This document shows, piece after piece, positions 1 through 7,880 of a DNA stretch of 41,817 nt. The position numbers and the translations under genes were made by a program. Position 1 is the stretch's first letter; the number at the start of each line of letters is the position of its first letter. The DNA is from an uncultured Clostridia bacterium (GTDB taxonomy: Bacteria; Bacillota; Clostridia; Christensenellales; Borkfalkiaceae). Under the pieces are notes generated by a model, which was given only the letters and a program-made list of their open reading frames with translations, had not been told where the DNA came from and ran no database searches. The stretch lies in the NCBI GenBank assembly GCA_944359365.1, contig CALVST010000017.1, forward strand, positions 1-41,817, read 5' to 3'.

Positions 1-77
1 CGCAGGAAAACGGCGAAGAGAGCCTTCGTATCGTCGCAGAACTGGACGGGAAAACGATTTGTTTCATTCCCGCATAA
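1..77 (+). CDS. C-terminal end of an unidentified protein (partial)
   Basis: An open frame enters from the left edge and ends at TAA 75-77; the last residues read ...ELDGKTICFIPA. It stops 43 bp before metAA on the same strand, so the two may be co-transcribed. The 24 visible codons are too few to name a family; a methionine or sulfur metabolism gene would fit the position, but that is only inference from context. Confidence 0.5.
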   Translation, partial: QENGEESLRIVAELDGKTICFIPA

Positions 78-120
78 ACATTGCAACAATAAGTTCGGCA
101 CAAAAGGAGAAAAATAGCAA

Positions 121-1026
121 ATGCCTATCGTGATACCGCAGGATATACCTGCTTTTTCCGTACTGAAAGAGGAAAACATCTTTGTGATGAACGACGAGCG
201 CGCCTTTTCGCAGGATATCCGCCCGCTCGAGATCGCCATTCTCAATCTGATGCCCACCAAGGTGGAAACGGAAACGCAGTTCATGCGCCTTCTCTCCAAT
301 TCGCCCTTGCAGGTCAACGTCACGCTCGTCTATACCGAATCTTATAAGAGCAAGAACACGGCGGCGGCGCATCTGGAGCGCTTTTATAAAAAGTTCGACG
401 ATATAAAGGATAAGCACTTCGACGGCATGATCATCACGGGCGCGCCCGTCGAAACGATGCCTTTCGAAGAGGTCGCCTATTGGGAAGAGCTGAAAAAGCT
501 GTTCGACTTTGCAGATAAAAAGGTGACCAGCACCATTTATATCTGTTGGGGCGCGCAGGCGGCGCTGTACTACCATTACGGCATACAAAAACACCTTTTG
601 CCCGAAAAGCTGTTCGGCGTGTTTCCGCACAGAAAATACCTCGAACAGCACGATCCGCTTTTGAAGGGCATCGACGACGTGTTCTACGTTCCCCATTCCC
701 GCCATACCACCGTTTATTTGGACGACGTGAAGAAGAGGGAAGACCTTGTCGTTTTGTGTGAAGCAGACGAAGTGGGGCTTTCCATCGCCAGGTCAAAGGA
801 CGGAAGGAAGATCTTTTTGATGGGGCATATGGAATACGACCGCAACACCTTGAAAACGGAATACGAGCGCGATTTGGCAAAGGGGCTGCCCATAAAGCCT
901 CCGTGCAACTACTTTGCAGACGAAACCCGCACGGCCGTAAACGTGAATTGGACGAGCGCGGCAAACCTTTTTTATACCAATTGGCTCAACTACTATGTAT
1001 ATCAGGTGACGCCGTTCAAATTTTAA
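121..1026 (+). CDS. metAA: Homoserine O-acetyltransferase (MetA family)
   Basis: This cytoplasmic enzyme acylates the hydroxyl of L-homoserine, the first committed step of methionine synthesis. The 301-residue length is normal for the family. Visible catalytic residues are Cys142 (in YICWGAQ), His236 and Glu238 (in MGHMEYD). Residue 111 is Glu, in the motif GAPVE; in characterised MetA enzymes Glu111 goes with acetyl-CoA use and Gly111 (GAPLG in E. coli) with succinyl-CoA, so acetyl-CoA is predicted despite the common annotation as succinyltransferase. The ATG at 121 is preceded by an aaaggaga ribosome binding site around 103-110. No SAM riboswitch is visible in the short upstream stretch, but any leader would lie outside the window. 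Confidence 0.95.
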   Translation: MPIVIPQDIPAFSVLKEENIFVMNDERAFSQDIRPLEIAILNLMPTKVETETQFMRLLSNSPLQVNVTLVYTESYKSKNTAAAHLERFYKKFDDIKDKHFDGMIITGAPVETMPFEEVAYWEELKKLFDFADKKVTSTIYICWGAQAALYYHYGIQKHLLPEKLFGVFPHRKYLEQHDPLLKGIDDVFYVPHSRHTTVYLDDVKKREDLVVLCEADEVGLSIARSKDGRKIFLMGHMEYDRNTLKTEYERDLAKGLPIKPPCNYFADETRTAVNVNWTSAANLFYTNWLNYYVYQVTPFKF

Positions 1027-1039
1027 TTGTCGGCGGCGG

Positions 1040-1068
1040 TTGATTTTTTCGGAAAAATATCATATAAT
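1040..1068 (+). promoter_or_regulatory. Predicted sigma-A promoter of ssrA
   Basis: TTGATT (1040-1045), a 17-bp spacer and TATAAT (1063-1068). Transcription would start near 1075, about 28 nt before the mature tmRNA 5' end, as expected for a precursor trimmed by RNase P. Confidence 0.75.
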
Positions 1069-1102
1069 ATAAGGGCGAAGGCGAAAGCCGAAGCTCTTTT
1101 AC

Positions 1103-1476
1103 GGGGTAGCACCGGGTTCGATTGCCGGTGCGCGGAAGGGTAAGCACGCAGAGGAACGAGTGGCCTCTATAAAACATTCGGCTTAAATTTAAATGCAGAT
1201 AACAATGCAAACTACAACGCTCCTGTAGCGTTGGCTGCCTAATCAACGATTAAGCAGTTCGTCCGTACCTCTTTCCCGTCGGGAGGATACGGGCGTCATG
1301 CAGGCGGGGAACTGCCGTTTTGAAGTGAAGTCGGCAAAGCGGCGGACTTTCAGATTTCTGCCGATACGTTCTTTCGGCCGCAGAGGCGCGTATCGTAAGA
1401 CAATTGCGGCATAAGCGTGTAGAAAGCCTTTTGGCAATCCGGTAAGACGCGAGTTCAATTCTCGCCTACTCCACCA
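1103..1476 (+). ncRNA. ssrA: Transfer-messenger RNA (tmRNA)
   Basis: tmRNA rescues ribosomes stalled on mRNAs lacking a stop codon and tags the unfinished protein for proteolysis. The acceptor stem pairs GGGGTAG (1103-1109) with CTACTCC (1466-1472), followed by encoded ACCA (1473-1476). The T arm is gcgag-ttcaatt-ctcgc (1449-1465). The tag reading frame starts with the resume codon GCA at 1195 and ends at TAA 1240-1242, giving ADNNANYNAPVALAA, with the hydrophobic ALAA end recognised by ClpXP-type proteases. At 374 nt it is a normal one-piece tmRNA. Confidence 0.96.
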
Positions 1477-1486
1477 AACCGAGGAT

Positions 1487-1510
1487 AAGGGCGCATCTTG
1501 CGCCCTTTCT
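1487..1510 (+). terminator. Rho-independent terminator of ssrA
   Basis: A GC-rich stem, gggcgca (1489-1495) with tgcgccc (1499-1505), a 3-nt loop and a trailing TTTCTTC run, 11 nt after the tmRNA CCA end. Confidence 0.85.
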
Positions 1511-1807
1511 TCATGTCTTGGGCTTCGGTCATTTACGTTTTAGTAAACTCCATCGCCCTCGCAATTGAAAGAACGCAATCTGCAACCCTTCTGCTCGGTT
1601 TGCGGCAGCATTTTTATTCGTTAAACCCAGTAACCGACCGGTCGTACCGAATCAGGGTACGGCCGGTCGATTTATATTTATAGAGCGACCGCTGTAGGCG
1701 CCTTTTTTCTAAGCAGCGGATGGCTTTTGCCGAGTCGTGTTGTGCCGGAATATATTTTTGTCGGCATCTTTCAGAAAATAAGTAGAAAAAAATTTTTAAA
1801 AAATGTA
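1511..1807. other. Intergenic region with one GC-rich hairpin
   Basis: About 300 bp with no credible gene. Its one clear structure is a 13-bp hairpin, gaccggtcgtacc (1636-1648) with ggtacggccggtc (1656-1668), followed by gatttatattta. It could be a weak terminator on the plus strand or a relic; no gene that ends here can be identified. Confidence 0.5.
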
Positions 1808-1835
1808 TTGACAAATGATTATTTTGTGTTATAAT
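1808..1835 (+). promoter_or_regulatory. Predicted strong promoter of the surface lipoprotein gene
   Basis: Perfect TTGACA (1808-1813), a 16-bp spacer and perfect TATAAT (1830-1835), with the start near 1842. The leader to the ATG at 1958 is about 115 nt. The start point lies inside the palindrome at 1839-1860, which suggests repression by a bound regulator. Confidence 0.8.
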
Positions 1836-1838
1836 AAA

Positions 1839-1860
1839 ATTGCTTAATCAATTAAGCAAT
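1839..1860. promoter_or_regulatory. 22-bp palindrome over the transcription start (candidate operator)
   Basis: The arms attgcttaat (1839-1848) and attaagcaat (1851-1860) are perfect inverted repeats around CA. The site sits directly on the predicted +1, the classical place for a repressor. The neighbouring LacI-family gene is the obvious candidate, but the centre lacks the CG step usual in LacI-family operators and I see no second copy upstream of the GH13 gene, so the pairing is uncertain. Confidence 0.55.
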
Positions 1861-1957
1861 CATTTTTTGTGCGTTTTTATCAAAATGTAAAGTTTTTACA
1901 GTGCAAAAAATTTTTGTGTGATCGATTTGAGCGTAAAAAGATAAGGAGAAAAGAGCA

Positions 1958-3787
1958 ATGAAAAAGAGGTTGTTTGCAATCATATTTGCTTTGGCGGCGG
2001 CTTTGTGCTGTATAGGACTGTTTGCCGCCTGCAGCGATAACGGCGAAAAAAGCGAACTTATGACTGTAACGTTTTATGACGGTGACTCTGTTCTGTTTAC
2101 ACAGGAAGTGGAAAAGGGAGGTAAGGCGAAACGCCCTGAGAGCGATCCTCAAAAAGACGGTTATATTTTTATCGATTGGTATGGAACGCCTACCTTTACG
2201 CACATTTATGATTTTGACCGTATCATTGACGGCGATGTTTCTGTATTTGCAGGGTTTGCCAAGCACGAGAACGACACGAGAGAATATTATCTTTTGGGGA
2301 ACGGGACCTCTCAGTTATTGTACAAGAGCAACTGGGGCAATTTTTACAATGAAGATTACAAAATGACAAAATCCGCCTCCGATACGGAAAACATATACAC
2401 TTTCACGGTCGATCTTGCCGCGGGAGACGAATTTGTTTTTGCCCTTCCGGGGTGGGGATATAAACACGGTGCCGGATATATTGTGAATCGCACGCTTGAT
2501 GGCAAAGAATGCTTCGACGAAGGGGACAAACTTTCCAATATCAAAGTGCTTGTTTCCGGCAATTATACGTTCACGATGAAAACTTATCCTGCCCATTTAA
2601 ATTGGGGCGAGTACGATCCCGATGACGAGAATGCCGTTTACAATGTTACCGGCTCTTTTGATACGATCGAGGTCGTTCGCAACGGAGATATGATCTCCGG
2701 ACCTGTAGAACTTACGGTCAGCTATTATATTAAAGGCAACGGACTTACGAACTGGCTGGATGTTTATAATCCTTATTTGCAGATGTCCGACGGTGATGGC
2801 GACGGCGTGTATACGTTATCGATATATCTCGAAGAAGGCGAAGAATTTATGTTCGGATCGGCAAATACAGCAACGGACGGAACCGTCGCTGCGGGAACAG
2901 CGTCCATAAAATTTGAAAATCTTGACGAGGCTTCGGGCAAGCTTTTCAGCGAAAGCGGCGGCAATTTAAAGGCGAACGCGGCGGGTATGTATACTTTTAG
3001 TTATAATGACGAAAGCAAGGTGCTGTCCGTTTCTTTCGACGACGGAAAAGCAGCGGTGCAGGAAGACTATTATCTTGACGGAACATTCGGCGACGGGCAA
3101 GACTGGCAACATCGATATGACGACGCGGGGACGCTTGCTTTGTCAGACGCTTTCAAACTTCAGGAAACGGATACAGGATCCGGCGTCTATATGCTGAGCG
3201 GCATTGCCCTGGAAGCGGGAGATGAAATAACGTTGTTCGCATACAAAGCGGGGGCTGAGGCAGAGGGAACATACGACTCCGAAGACTATGCGTTGCTCGG
3301 TTCCTATGATTTCCGGTATCTTCACGGCGCAGGCGAACTGTTTGCGGCGGTCGGCAACAAGAACAACAATATAAGCGTCGTCGTTGCGGGGACATACGAT
3401 ATTACATTCGATTCGTATTCGAAAATAATGACGATAAAATCACAGGAGGCGGGGTATGACGTTTACATTAACGGGCAGGAAATAACCGGATGGAACCATA
3501 ACTTTGCAGAGGAATTTAAGTTCAGCCGCTCGGATGAAAACACGTCCGAATATATACTGACCGTTGCATTGACAAAGGACGATTCATTCGGCCTCGTCAA
3601 ATTCGACGAGGGATCCCGGGAAGGTTACGGAGATTTTATCGGAACGGGATTCGCCGGTGAAGAAGGCGAAACGCAGTCATTCGTACCGTCGCAAGGGAGC
3701 AATTTTGTGGTCCCTGAAGGCGGAACATACAAGATCGTTTTCGATTCGGCGAAAGAAACGGTGCAGATTTATAAAGTCACCGACTAA
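1958..3787 (+). CDS. Modular surface lipoprotein, putative starch/glycan-binding
   Basis: A 609-residue exported lipoprotein. It has a signal peptide with lipobox LFAAC (Cys25), followed at about residues 36-100 by an InlB-type (Listeria-Bacteroides) repeat domain recognisable by KDGYIFIDWY. The rest consists of about four beta-rich modules that share features such as YYL.G, AGDEF or GDEI, and a closing AGTY(T/D)I.F..... segment. The modules look like small carbohydrate-binding domains, as in SusE/F-like proteins. No catalytic motif is seen. The ATG at 1958 has an aaggag site at 1943-1948. Its place beside a LacI regulator, a GH13 enzyme and a maltodextrin importer suggests that it holds alpha-glucans at the cell surface; this is inferred from context. 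Confidence 0.75.
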   Translation: MKKRLFAIIFALAAALCCIGLFAACSDNGEKSELMTVTFYDGDSVLFTQEVEKGGKAKRPESDPQKDGYIFIDWYGTPTFTHIYDFDRIIDGDVSVFAGFAKHENDTREYYLLGNGTSQLLYKSNWGNFYNEDYKMTKSASDTENIYTFTVDLAAGDEFVFALPGWGYKHGAGYIVNRTLDGKECFDEGDKLSNIKVLVSGNYTFTMKTYPAHLNWGEYDPDDENAVYNVTGSFDTIEVVRNGDMISGPVELTVSYYIKGNGLTNWLDVYNPYLQMSDGDGDGVYTLSIYLEEGEEFMFGSANTATDGTVAAGTASIKFENLDEASGKLFSESGGNLKANAAGMYTFSYNDESKVLSVSFDDGKAAVQEDYYLDGTFGDGQDWQHRYDDAGTLALSDAFKLQETDTGSGVYMLSGIALEAGDEITLFAYKAGAEAEGTYDSEDYALLGSYDFRYLHGAGELFAAVGNKNNNISVVVAGTYDITFDSYSKIMTIKSQEAGYDVYINGQEITGWNHNFAEEFKFSRSDENTSEYILTVALTKDDSFGLVKFDEGSREGYGDFIGTGFAGEEGETQSFVPSQGSNFVVPEGGTYKIVFDSAKETVQIYKVTD

Positions 3788-3797
3788 AGGGAACATT

Positions 3798-3832
3798 GAA
3801 AAACACGCCCTGCAAATGCGGGGCGTGTAAAA
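3798..3832 (-). terminator. Terminator of the lacI-family gene
   Basis: An 11-bp stem, acacgccctgc (3803-3813) with gcggggcgtgt (3818-3828) including one G-T pair, and loop aaat. On the minus strand the stem is followed by TTTTTC, a proper U tract. On the plus strand it is followed by A residues, so it mainly serves the minus-strand gene. Confidence 0.8.
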
Positions 3833-3836
3833 ACTC

Positions 3837-4676
3837 TCATGCGGTTATGAAGTGCGATTCGTCGGATACGCTTTCTCGTGAAATGGCTTTCTTAACGGCG
3901 TCCATGACCAAAAGTGGACGTTTTTCCGAATACGATTCGTATAGGAACACGTTTTTCAGCGCAAGGTCGCGGGCAAGCCCGATCAGCGCTTCGTCGGAAA
4001 CAGCAAAGCGTGCAGATCCGTTTGCGGCTTCGATCAGATCTGAAACAGAAGAAACAAAGACGGTGCCGGGCATCTCACTTATTATATGTCTGCGAAGTTC
4101 TTCGTTTTCAGGCTTCGGCGCAATGTAAGTAAACGCACCGATTTCGGATAACACGGCATCTCGCATTTTGATCAGATCTATATTGATTTGGTAAAAAACA
4201 GGATCGTCAATAATGCTGTCAAGCGCGATGACGGGGATGAAGTTCTCGTCGCAAAGGGCATGGAATTCTGTTTTTGACATGCCGATGCATACACAGGCAT
4301 TTGCGGTCAGCCGAGTCGGTCTTTTCTCTGCCGAATAAATCAAATTGAAACCATTCTTTTCGCAAACTTTTGCAAACTCGCGGAAAAAGAACATGGCACC
4401 CATTTCGTTGATCGCCGAAGCGTTTTCCGGCAGTCTTACGGCAATGGTCTGTGCGGGCGGCGTGGCGCGAAGTCCTGCGGCGAAAGTATTAGGCACATAA
4501 TTCAGATAGTTTGCTGCCTGCAGAACTTTTTTACGGGTAGATTCTGATATGCGTTGGTCTGTTCTGCCGTTCATCACATAAGAAACGGTAGCGACCGATA
4601 CTCCCGCAAATTTGGCGACGTCTTTATTGGTGATTTTTTTCCTTTCCGGGGAATTTGTAGGGTTATCCGTGCTCAT
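3837..4676 (-). CDS. LacI-family transcriptional regulator
   Basis: DNA-binding repressor with an N-terminal helix-turn-helix (NKDVAKFAGVSVATVSYVMNG, about residues 18-38) and hinge region (NYVPNTFAAGLR), followed by a periplasmic-binding-protein-like sensor domain. At 279 residues it is about 50 shorter than typical LacI proteins, and its sensor domain is divergent. It is divergent from the GH13/importer operon and convergent with the lipoprotein gene, so it probably controls both in response to a malto-oligosaccharide. There is no ribosome binding site before the ATG at 4676, and the predicted promoter would start transcription only about 3 nt upstream, so the mRNA may be leaderless. Confidence 0.85.
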   Translation of the reverse strand: MSTDNPTNSPERKKITNKDVAKFAGVSVATVSYVMNGRTDQRISESTRKKVLQAANYLNYVPNTFAAGLRATPPAQTIAVRLPENASAINEMGAMFFFREFAKVCEKNGFNLIYSAEKRPTRLTANACVCIGMSKTEFHALCDENFIPVIALDSIIDDPVFYQINIDLIKMRDAVLSEIGAFTYIAPKPENEELRRHIISEMPGTVFVSSVSDLIEAANGSARFAVSDEALIGLARDLALKNVFLYESYSEKRPLLVMDAVKKAISRESVSDESHFITA

Positions 4677-4685
4677 AATGATTTA

Positions 4686-4714
4686 TTTTTATCACATTTT
4701 ATTCAAAAAGTCAA
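4686..4714 (-). promoter_or_regulatory. Predicted promoter of the lacI-family gene
   Basis: On the minus strand: TTGACT (4714-4709), 17-bp spacer, TAAAAA (4691-4686). The predicted start falls near 4679, immediately before the ATG at 4676. Confidence 0.55.
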
Positions 4715-4744
4715 TCGTTTCGTTTAATAACTATAAGGGATATC

Positions 4745-6442
4745 ATGAATAAGCAAGCAGTATTACATATTCCGGACAGCCAGTACTGTTATCCGATCGA
4801 GCGTAACGCAGTGGAACTTCGGCTTCGTGTGTCGTCCGAAGATGAATTTGACGGCGTAACGGTCGTATACGGCAATAAATATGCATATCATTCGATCCGC
4901 AGCGAAGCTCCGCTGAAAAAAAACTATTCGGACGGGAGCTTTGATTATTATACCGTAACGCTGTTGCTGAAAGATGTAAGGTTGGTCTATATTTTCGTCC
5001 TGGAACAGGGGGAAAAGAAGTATTATTTTTCAGAAGACGGAATTACGGAAACATATGATTTCGACAAGGCGTATTATAACGCATTTCAGCTGCCGTTTAT
5101 AAATTCTGCAGACATCATGCCCGTCGTGGATTGGATGCGCGGAGCGGTTTTTTACAATATTTTTGTGGACCGATTTTTTCGCGGGAACAGAGAAAAAGAC
5201 GATTCCTATATAAATATGGAATGGGGAGAAATTCCGCATCCGAAAAGTTTTGCCGGCGGTGATATCAAAGGTATTACGCAAAAACTAGATTATCTTAAAG
5301 GGTTAGGCGTAACGGCGCTTTATCTCACCCCGATCTTTTGCTCCGTTTCAAATCATAAATACGATATTTACGATTATTTTGAGATCGATCCGCAATTTGG
5401 CAGCAAGCATGATCTGCAAGAGCTTATCGGCGGGGCGCACAGCCGCGGTATGCGCGTCATGCTCGACGCCGTGTTCAACCATTGCAGCGAAAAGCTGCCT
5501 CAGTTCGCCGACGTAAAAGAAAAGGGCAGAAGGTCTGCATATTTTGATTGGTTTTTGATCGACGGAGATAAACCCGATCCGGCAAAATATAATTACCAAT
5601 GTTTCAGTTTTTGCAGCTATATGCCAAAGTTTAATACTTCGAATCCGAAAGTTCAGGAATATTTGCGCAAGATCGCTGTGTATTGGGTGGAGAATTTCGA
5701 TATTGACGGTTGGAGATTGGATGTTTCCGATGAGGTGAGCCATGATTTCTGGCGAGGGCTGCGCAAGGCCGTCAAGGCAGTCAAACCCGATTGTGCGATC
5801 ATAGGCGAAAATTGGCACGATGCGCACCCGTTTCTCTGCGGCGATCAATACGACGGCATCATGAATTACGCCCTTACCAAGGCGTGTTTGGATTACTTCG
5901 CTTATGGGGTTTTCGGGGCAAAAGAATTTGCCGATAAGCTGAACGCGCTGTATATGCGGAACAGCGATCAGGTAAACCGCATGATGATGAATCTTTTAGA
6001 CAGTCATGACACCCACAGGTTTTATTCCCTGTCGAATAAAAACATGGATGCGCTTATATGCGCCCTGGCGGTGATATTCATGCATCCAGGCGCAGCCGGA
6101 GTGTATTACGGGACGGAGATCCCTTTGGAAGGCGGATACGATCCTGATTGCAGGCGCACGATGGACTGGAATGCCGTACAGGGGAATACGCGGGTAAAAG
6201 AAATGATGGCGCGTCTGGCACAAATGCGGCGGCATGAGGCGATCCGTTACGGCGGCGTGCGATTTTATGCAAAGGACGACATTTTTGTTTTAGAGCGCAG
6301 TCACGAGAATAAAACGTTGCGTTTAAATGTTTCTGAGCATGGCGGCGCCGATATCCGGCAACGAGGGAAAATATTGCTCTGTTACAATTATAAAGACAAG
6401 ACGGCGGACGGCTTTTCGTTCGTCATAGAGGAGGAATCGTGA
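4745..6442 (+). CDS. GH13 alpha-glucan hydrolase (neopullulanase/cyclomaltodextrinase type)
   Basis: A 565-residue intracellular glycoside hydrolase without signal peptide. An N-terminal beta domain (about 1-125, CBM34-like) is followed by the catalytic TIM barrel. The four conserved GH13 regions are visible: DAVFNH (241-246), GWRLDVSDE with nucleophile Asp326, IIGENWH with acid/base Glu355, and LLDSHDTHR with Asp422. This pattern fits neopullulanase, maltogenic amylase or cyclomaltodextrinase (GH13_20 group), which cut alpha-1,4 and some alpha-1,6 bonds in short imported glucans. The ATG at 4745 follows an aaggga site. It is the first gene of the importer operon, and the next gene starts within its stop codon (TGATG). 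Confidence 0.9.
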   Translation: MNKQAVLHIPDSQYCYPIERNAVELRLRVSSEDEFDGVTVVYGNKYAYHSIRSEAPLKKNYSDGSFDYYTVTLLLKDVRLVYIFVLEQGEKKYYFSEDGITETYDFDKAYYNAFQLPFINSADIMPVVDWMRGAVFYNIFVDRFFRGNREKDDSYINMEWGEIPHPKSFAGGDIKGITQKLDYLKGLGVTALYLTPIFCSVSNHKYDIYDYFEIDPQFGSKHDLQELIGGAHSRGMRVMLDAVFNHCSEKLPQFADVKEKGRRSAYFDWFLIDGDKPDPAKYNYQCFSFCSYMPKFNTSNPKVQEYLRKIAVYWVENFDIDGWRLDVSDEVSHDFWRGLRKAVKAVKPDCAIIGENWHDAHPFLCGDQYDGIMNYALTKACLDYFAYGVFGAKEFADKLNALYMRNSDQVNRMMMNLLDSHDTHRFYSLSNKNMDALICALAVIFMHPGAAGVYYGTEIPLEGGYDPDCRRTMDWNAVQGNTRVKEMMARLAQMRRHEAIRYGGVRFYAKDDIFVLERSHENKTLRLNVSEHGGADIRQRGKILLCYNYKDKTADGFSFVIEEES

Positions 6443-7866
6443 TGAAAAAACGTTTATCGGTATTGTGTTTCTCATTGGCGGCTCTTATGGTCCTGCCACT
6501 TTCCGCGTGCGGTGAAAGCAATTCGTCTGGCACGGGCAACAATCGCTTTACGGGGGATCTGGAAAGCGAAAGAGGGGCGGTGATCAAGGTGATGGACAAC
6601 GGCACTGCCATCGAAAAGGGCATCACCGAGGACCTTTTAGCCGCATTCAACGAAGAGTATGCCGAATACGGGATCTCTGCAGTAGACGCAAACATGGACA
6701 GTACGGATCTCGCGCAGGACGGCCCTTACGGCTACGGACCCGATGTATTGTTCGGGGCAAACGACGCGCTTATGCCGTATGCCGCGGACAAGCATATACT
6801 GCCCCTTCCCATCGATCAGCTCGATTGTTACGACGATATCGACGCAAACGCTTGGGCTGCCTACGAGCAAAGCGTTGACGGCGTCGAATATACCTTCGGC
6901 ATACCCGTATTGGTCCAAGCGCCCGTGTTGTATTACAATAAAAGCGTATTGCCCGAGAATTGGCAGAACGAGTGGGACGACGATAAGGACGGCACGCCGG
7001 ATATGGTCCAATACATGAACGATCTTTACGCCTTTTCGGTACAGAGAAAGGAAAGTTCCGGAGGAAAGCAATTTGGCGTGATGGCTTCTTATGTCGGGGC
7101 TTACAATATCGTGGGTTTTTTGTATACCTACGGCGGCTATACCTTCGGGGCGAACAATACTGATCCTTCCGATATCGGGCACAGTGCAGGCAATGCCGAG
7201 AAGGGAGCGTACACGCTTCGCCAGCTTGCTTCTGCAATGGATGAAAGATGTGTCGATGAGTCGCTGGGATTAGTCGCTTATGATAATTTGGGCGACGGGA
7301 CGTTTTTTGCTACGATCAGCACGCCCGACGTATATTCACTGTTTATCGATTCCCTGGTAGATCACGGAATGTCGCAGCAAGAGGCGGAAGCAAATTTAGG
7401 AGTCGCGTCCATTCCCGCGCTTCCCGTGAGCGGCGATCTGACGGATGCAAGCCAAGGTTATCTCGAATCGAAAACGATGGGCGGCATCAACGGATGGGCG
7501 ATCAGTTCCTATACAAAATATCCGAATACCTGTCTGGCGTTTATCGAATTTGCGTCGAACTACGAAATGGTAAAAAACCGCTGTGAAATTTTAGGTTCTG
7601 TATCTGCAAGGACGGACGTCGCCGCAGATACGGGCGGGCTCTCTATGATCGTAAACGAAAATCTTGAAAGAGGGAATATCATCATTCAACCGTCGATAAA
7701 AGCGGTGGAACAAATATGGACTCCGCTTTCCAGCCTGTTTACAGATATAGCAAAAGATCCGTACAGGGGAGCTTCCGAACAGAAATATACAACGCTTCCG
7801 AAACTGAAAAGTGCCCTTGAAAATTGCGATCAGCAAATTTATAACGCGATCTTCACGCTGTCTTAA
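6442..7866 (+). CDS. Maltodextrin-type ABC transporter substrate-binding lipoprotein
   Basis: Extracellular solute-binding protein of 474 residues, anchored by a lipobox (LPLSAC, Cys23). It would capture malto-oligosaccharides and deliver them to the two permeases encoded next. The start ATG at 6442 is preferred over the GTG at 6439, because agaggagg (6427-6434) is then 7 nt away. It overlaps the GH13 stop by one base and the following TAA/ATG by one base, so it is translationally coupled on both sides. Family: extracellular solute-binding protein family 1 (MalE-like), somewhat longer than usual. The ligand is inferred from neighbours. Confidence 0.88.
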   Translation: MKKRLSVLCFSLAALMVLPLSACGESNSSGTGNNRFTGDLESERGAVIKVMDNGTAIEKGITEDLLAAFNEEYAEYGISAVDANMDSTDLAQDGPYGYGPDVLFGANDALMPYAADKHILPLPIDQLDCYDDIDANAWAAYEQSVDGVEYTFGIPVLVQAPVLYYNKSVLPENWQNEWDDDKDGTPDMVQYMNDLYAFSVQRKESSGGKQFGVMASYVGAYNIVGFLYTYGGYTFGANNTDPSDIGHSAGNAEKGAYTLRQLASAMDERCVDESLGLVAYDNLGDGTFFATISTPDVYSLFIDSLVDHGMSQQEAEANLGVASIPALPVSGDLTDASQGYLESKTMGGINGWAISSYTKYPNTCLAFIEFASNYEMVKNRCEILGSVSARTDVAADTGGLSMIVNENLERGNIIIQPSIKAVEQIWTPLSSLFTDIAKDPYRGASEQKYTTLPKLKSALENCDQQIYNAIFTLS

Positions 7867-7880
7867 TGGGAGGGGCAAAA

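Noticed and set aside
1016-1458. Short open frames across the tmRNA
   Set aside because: They overlap the clearly folded ssrA gene and have no ribosome binding site or family resemblance.
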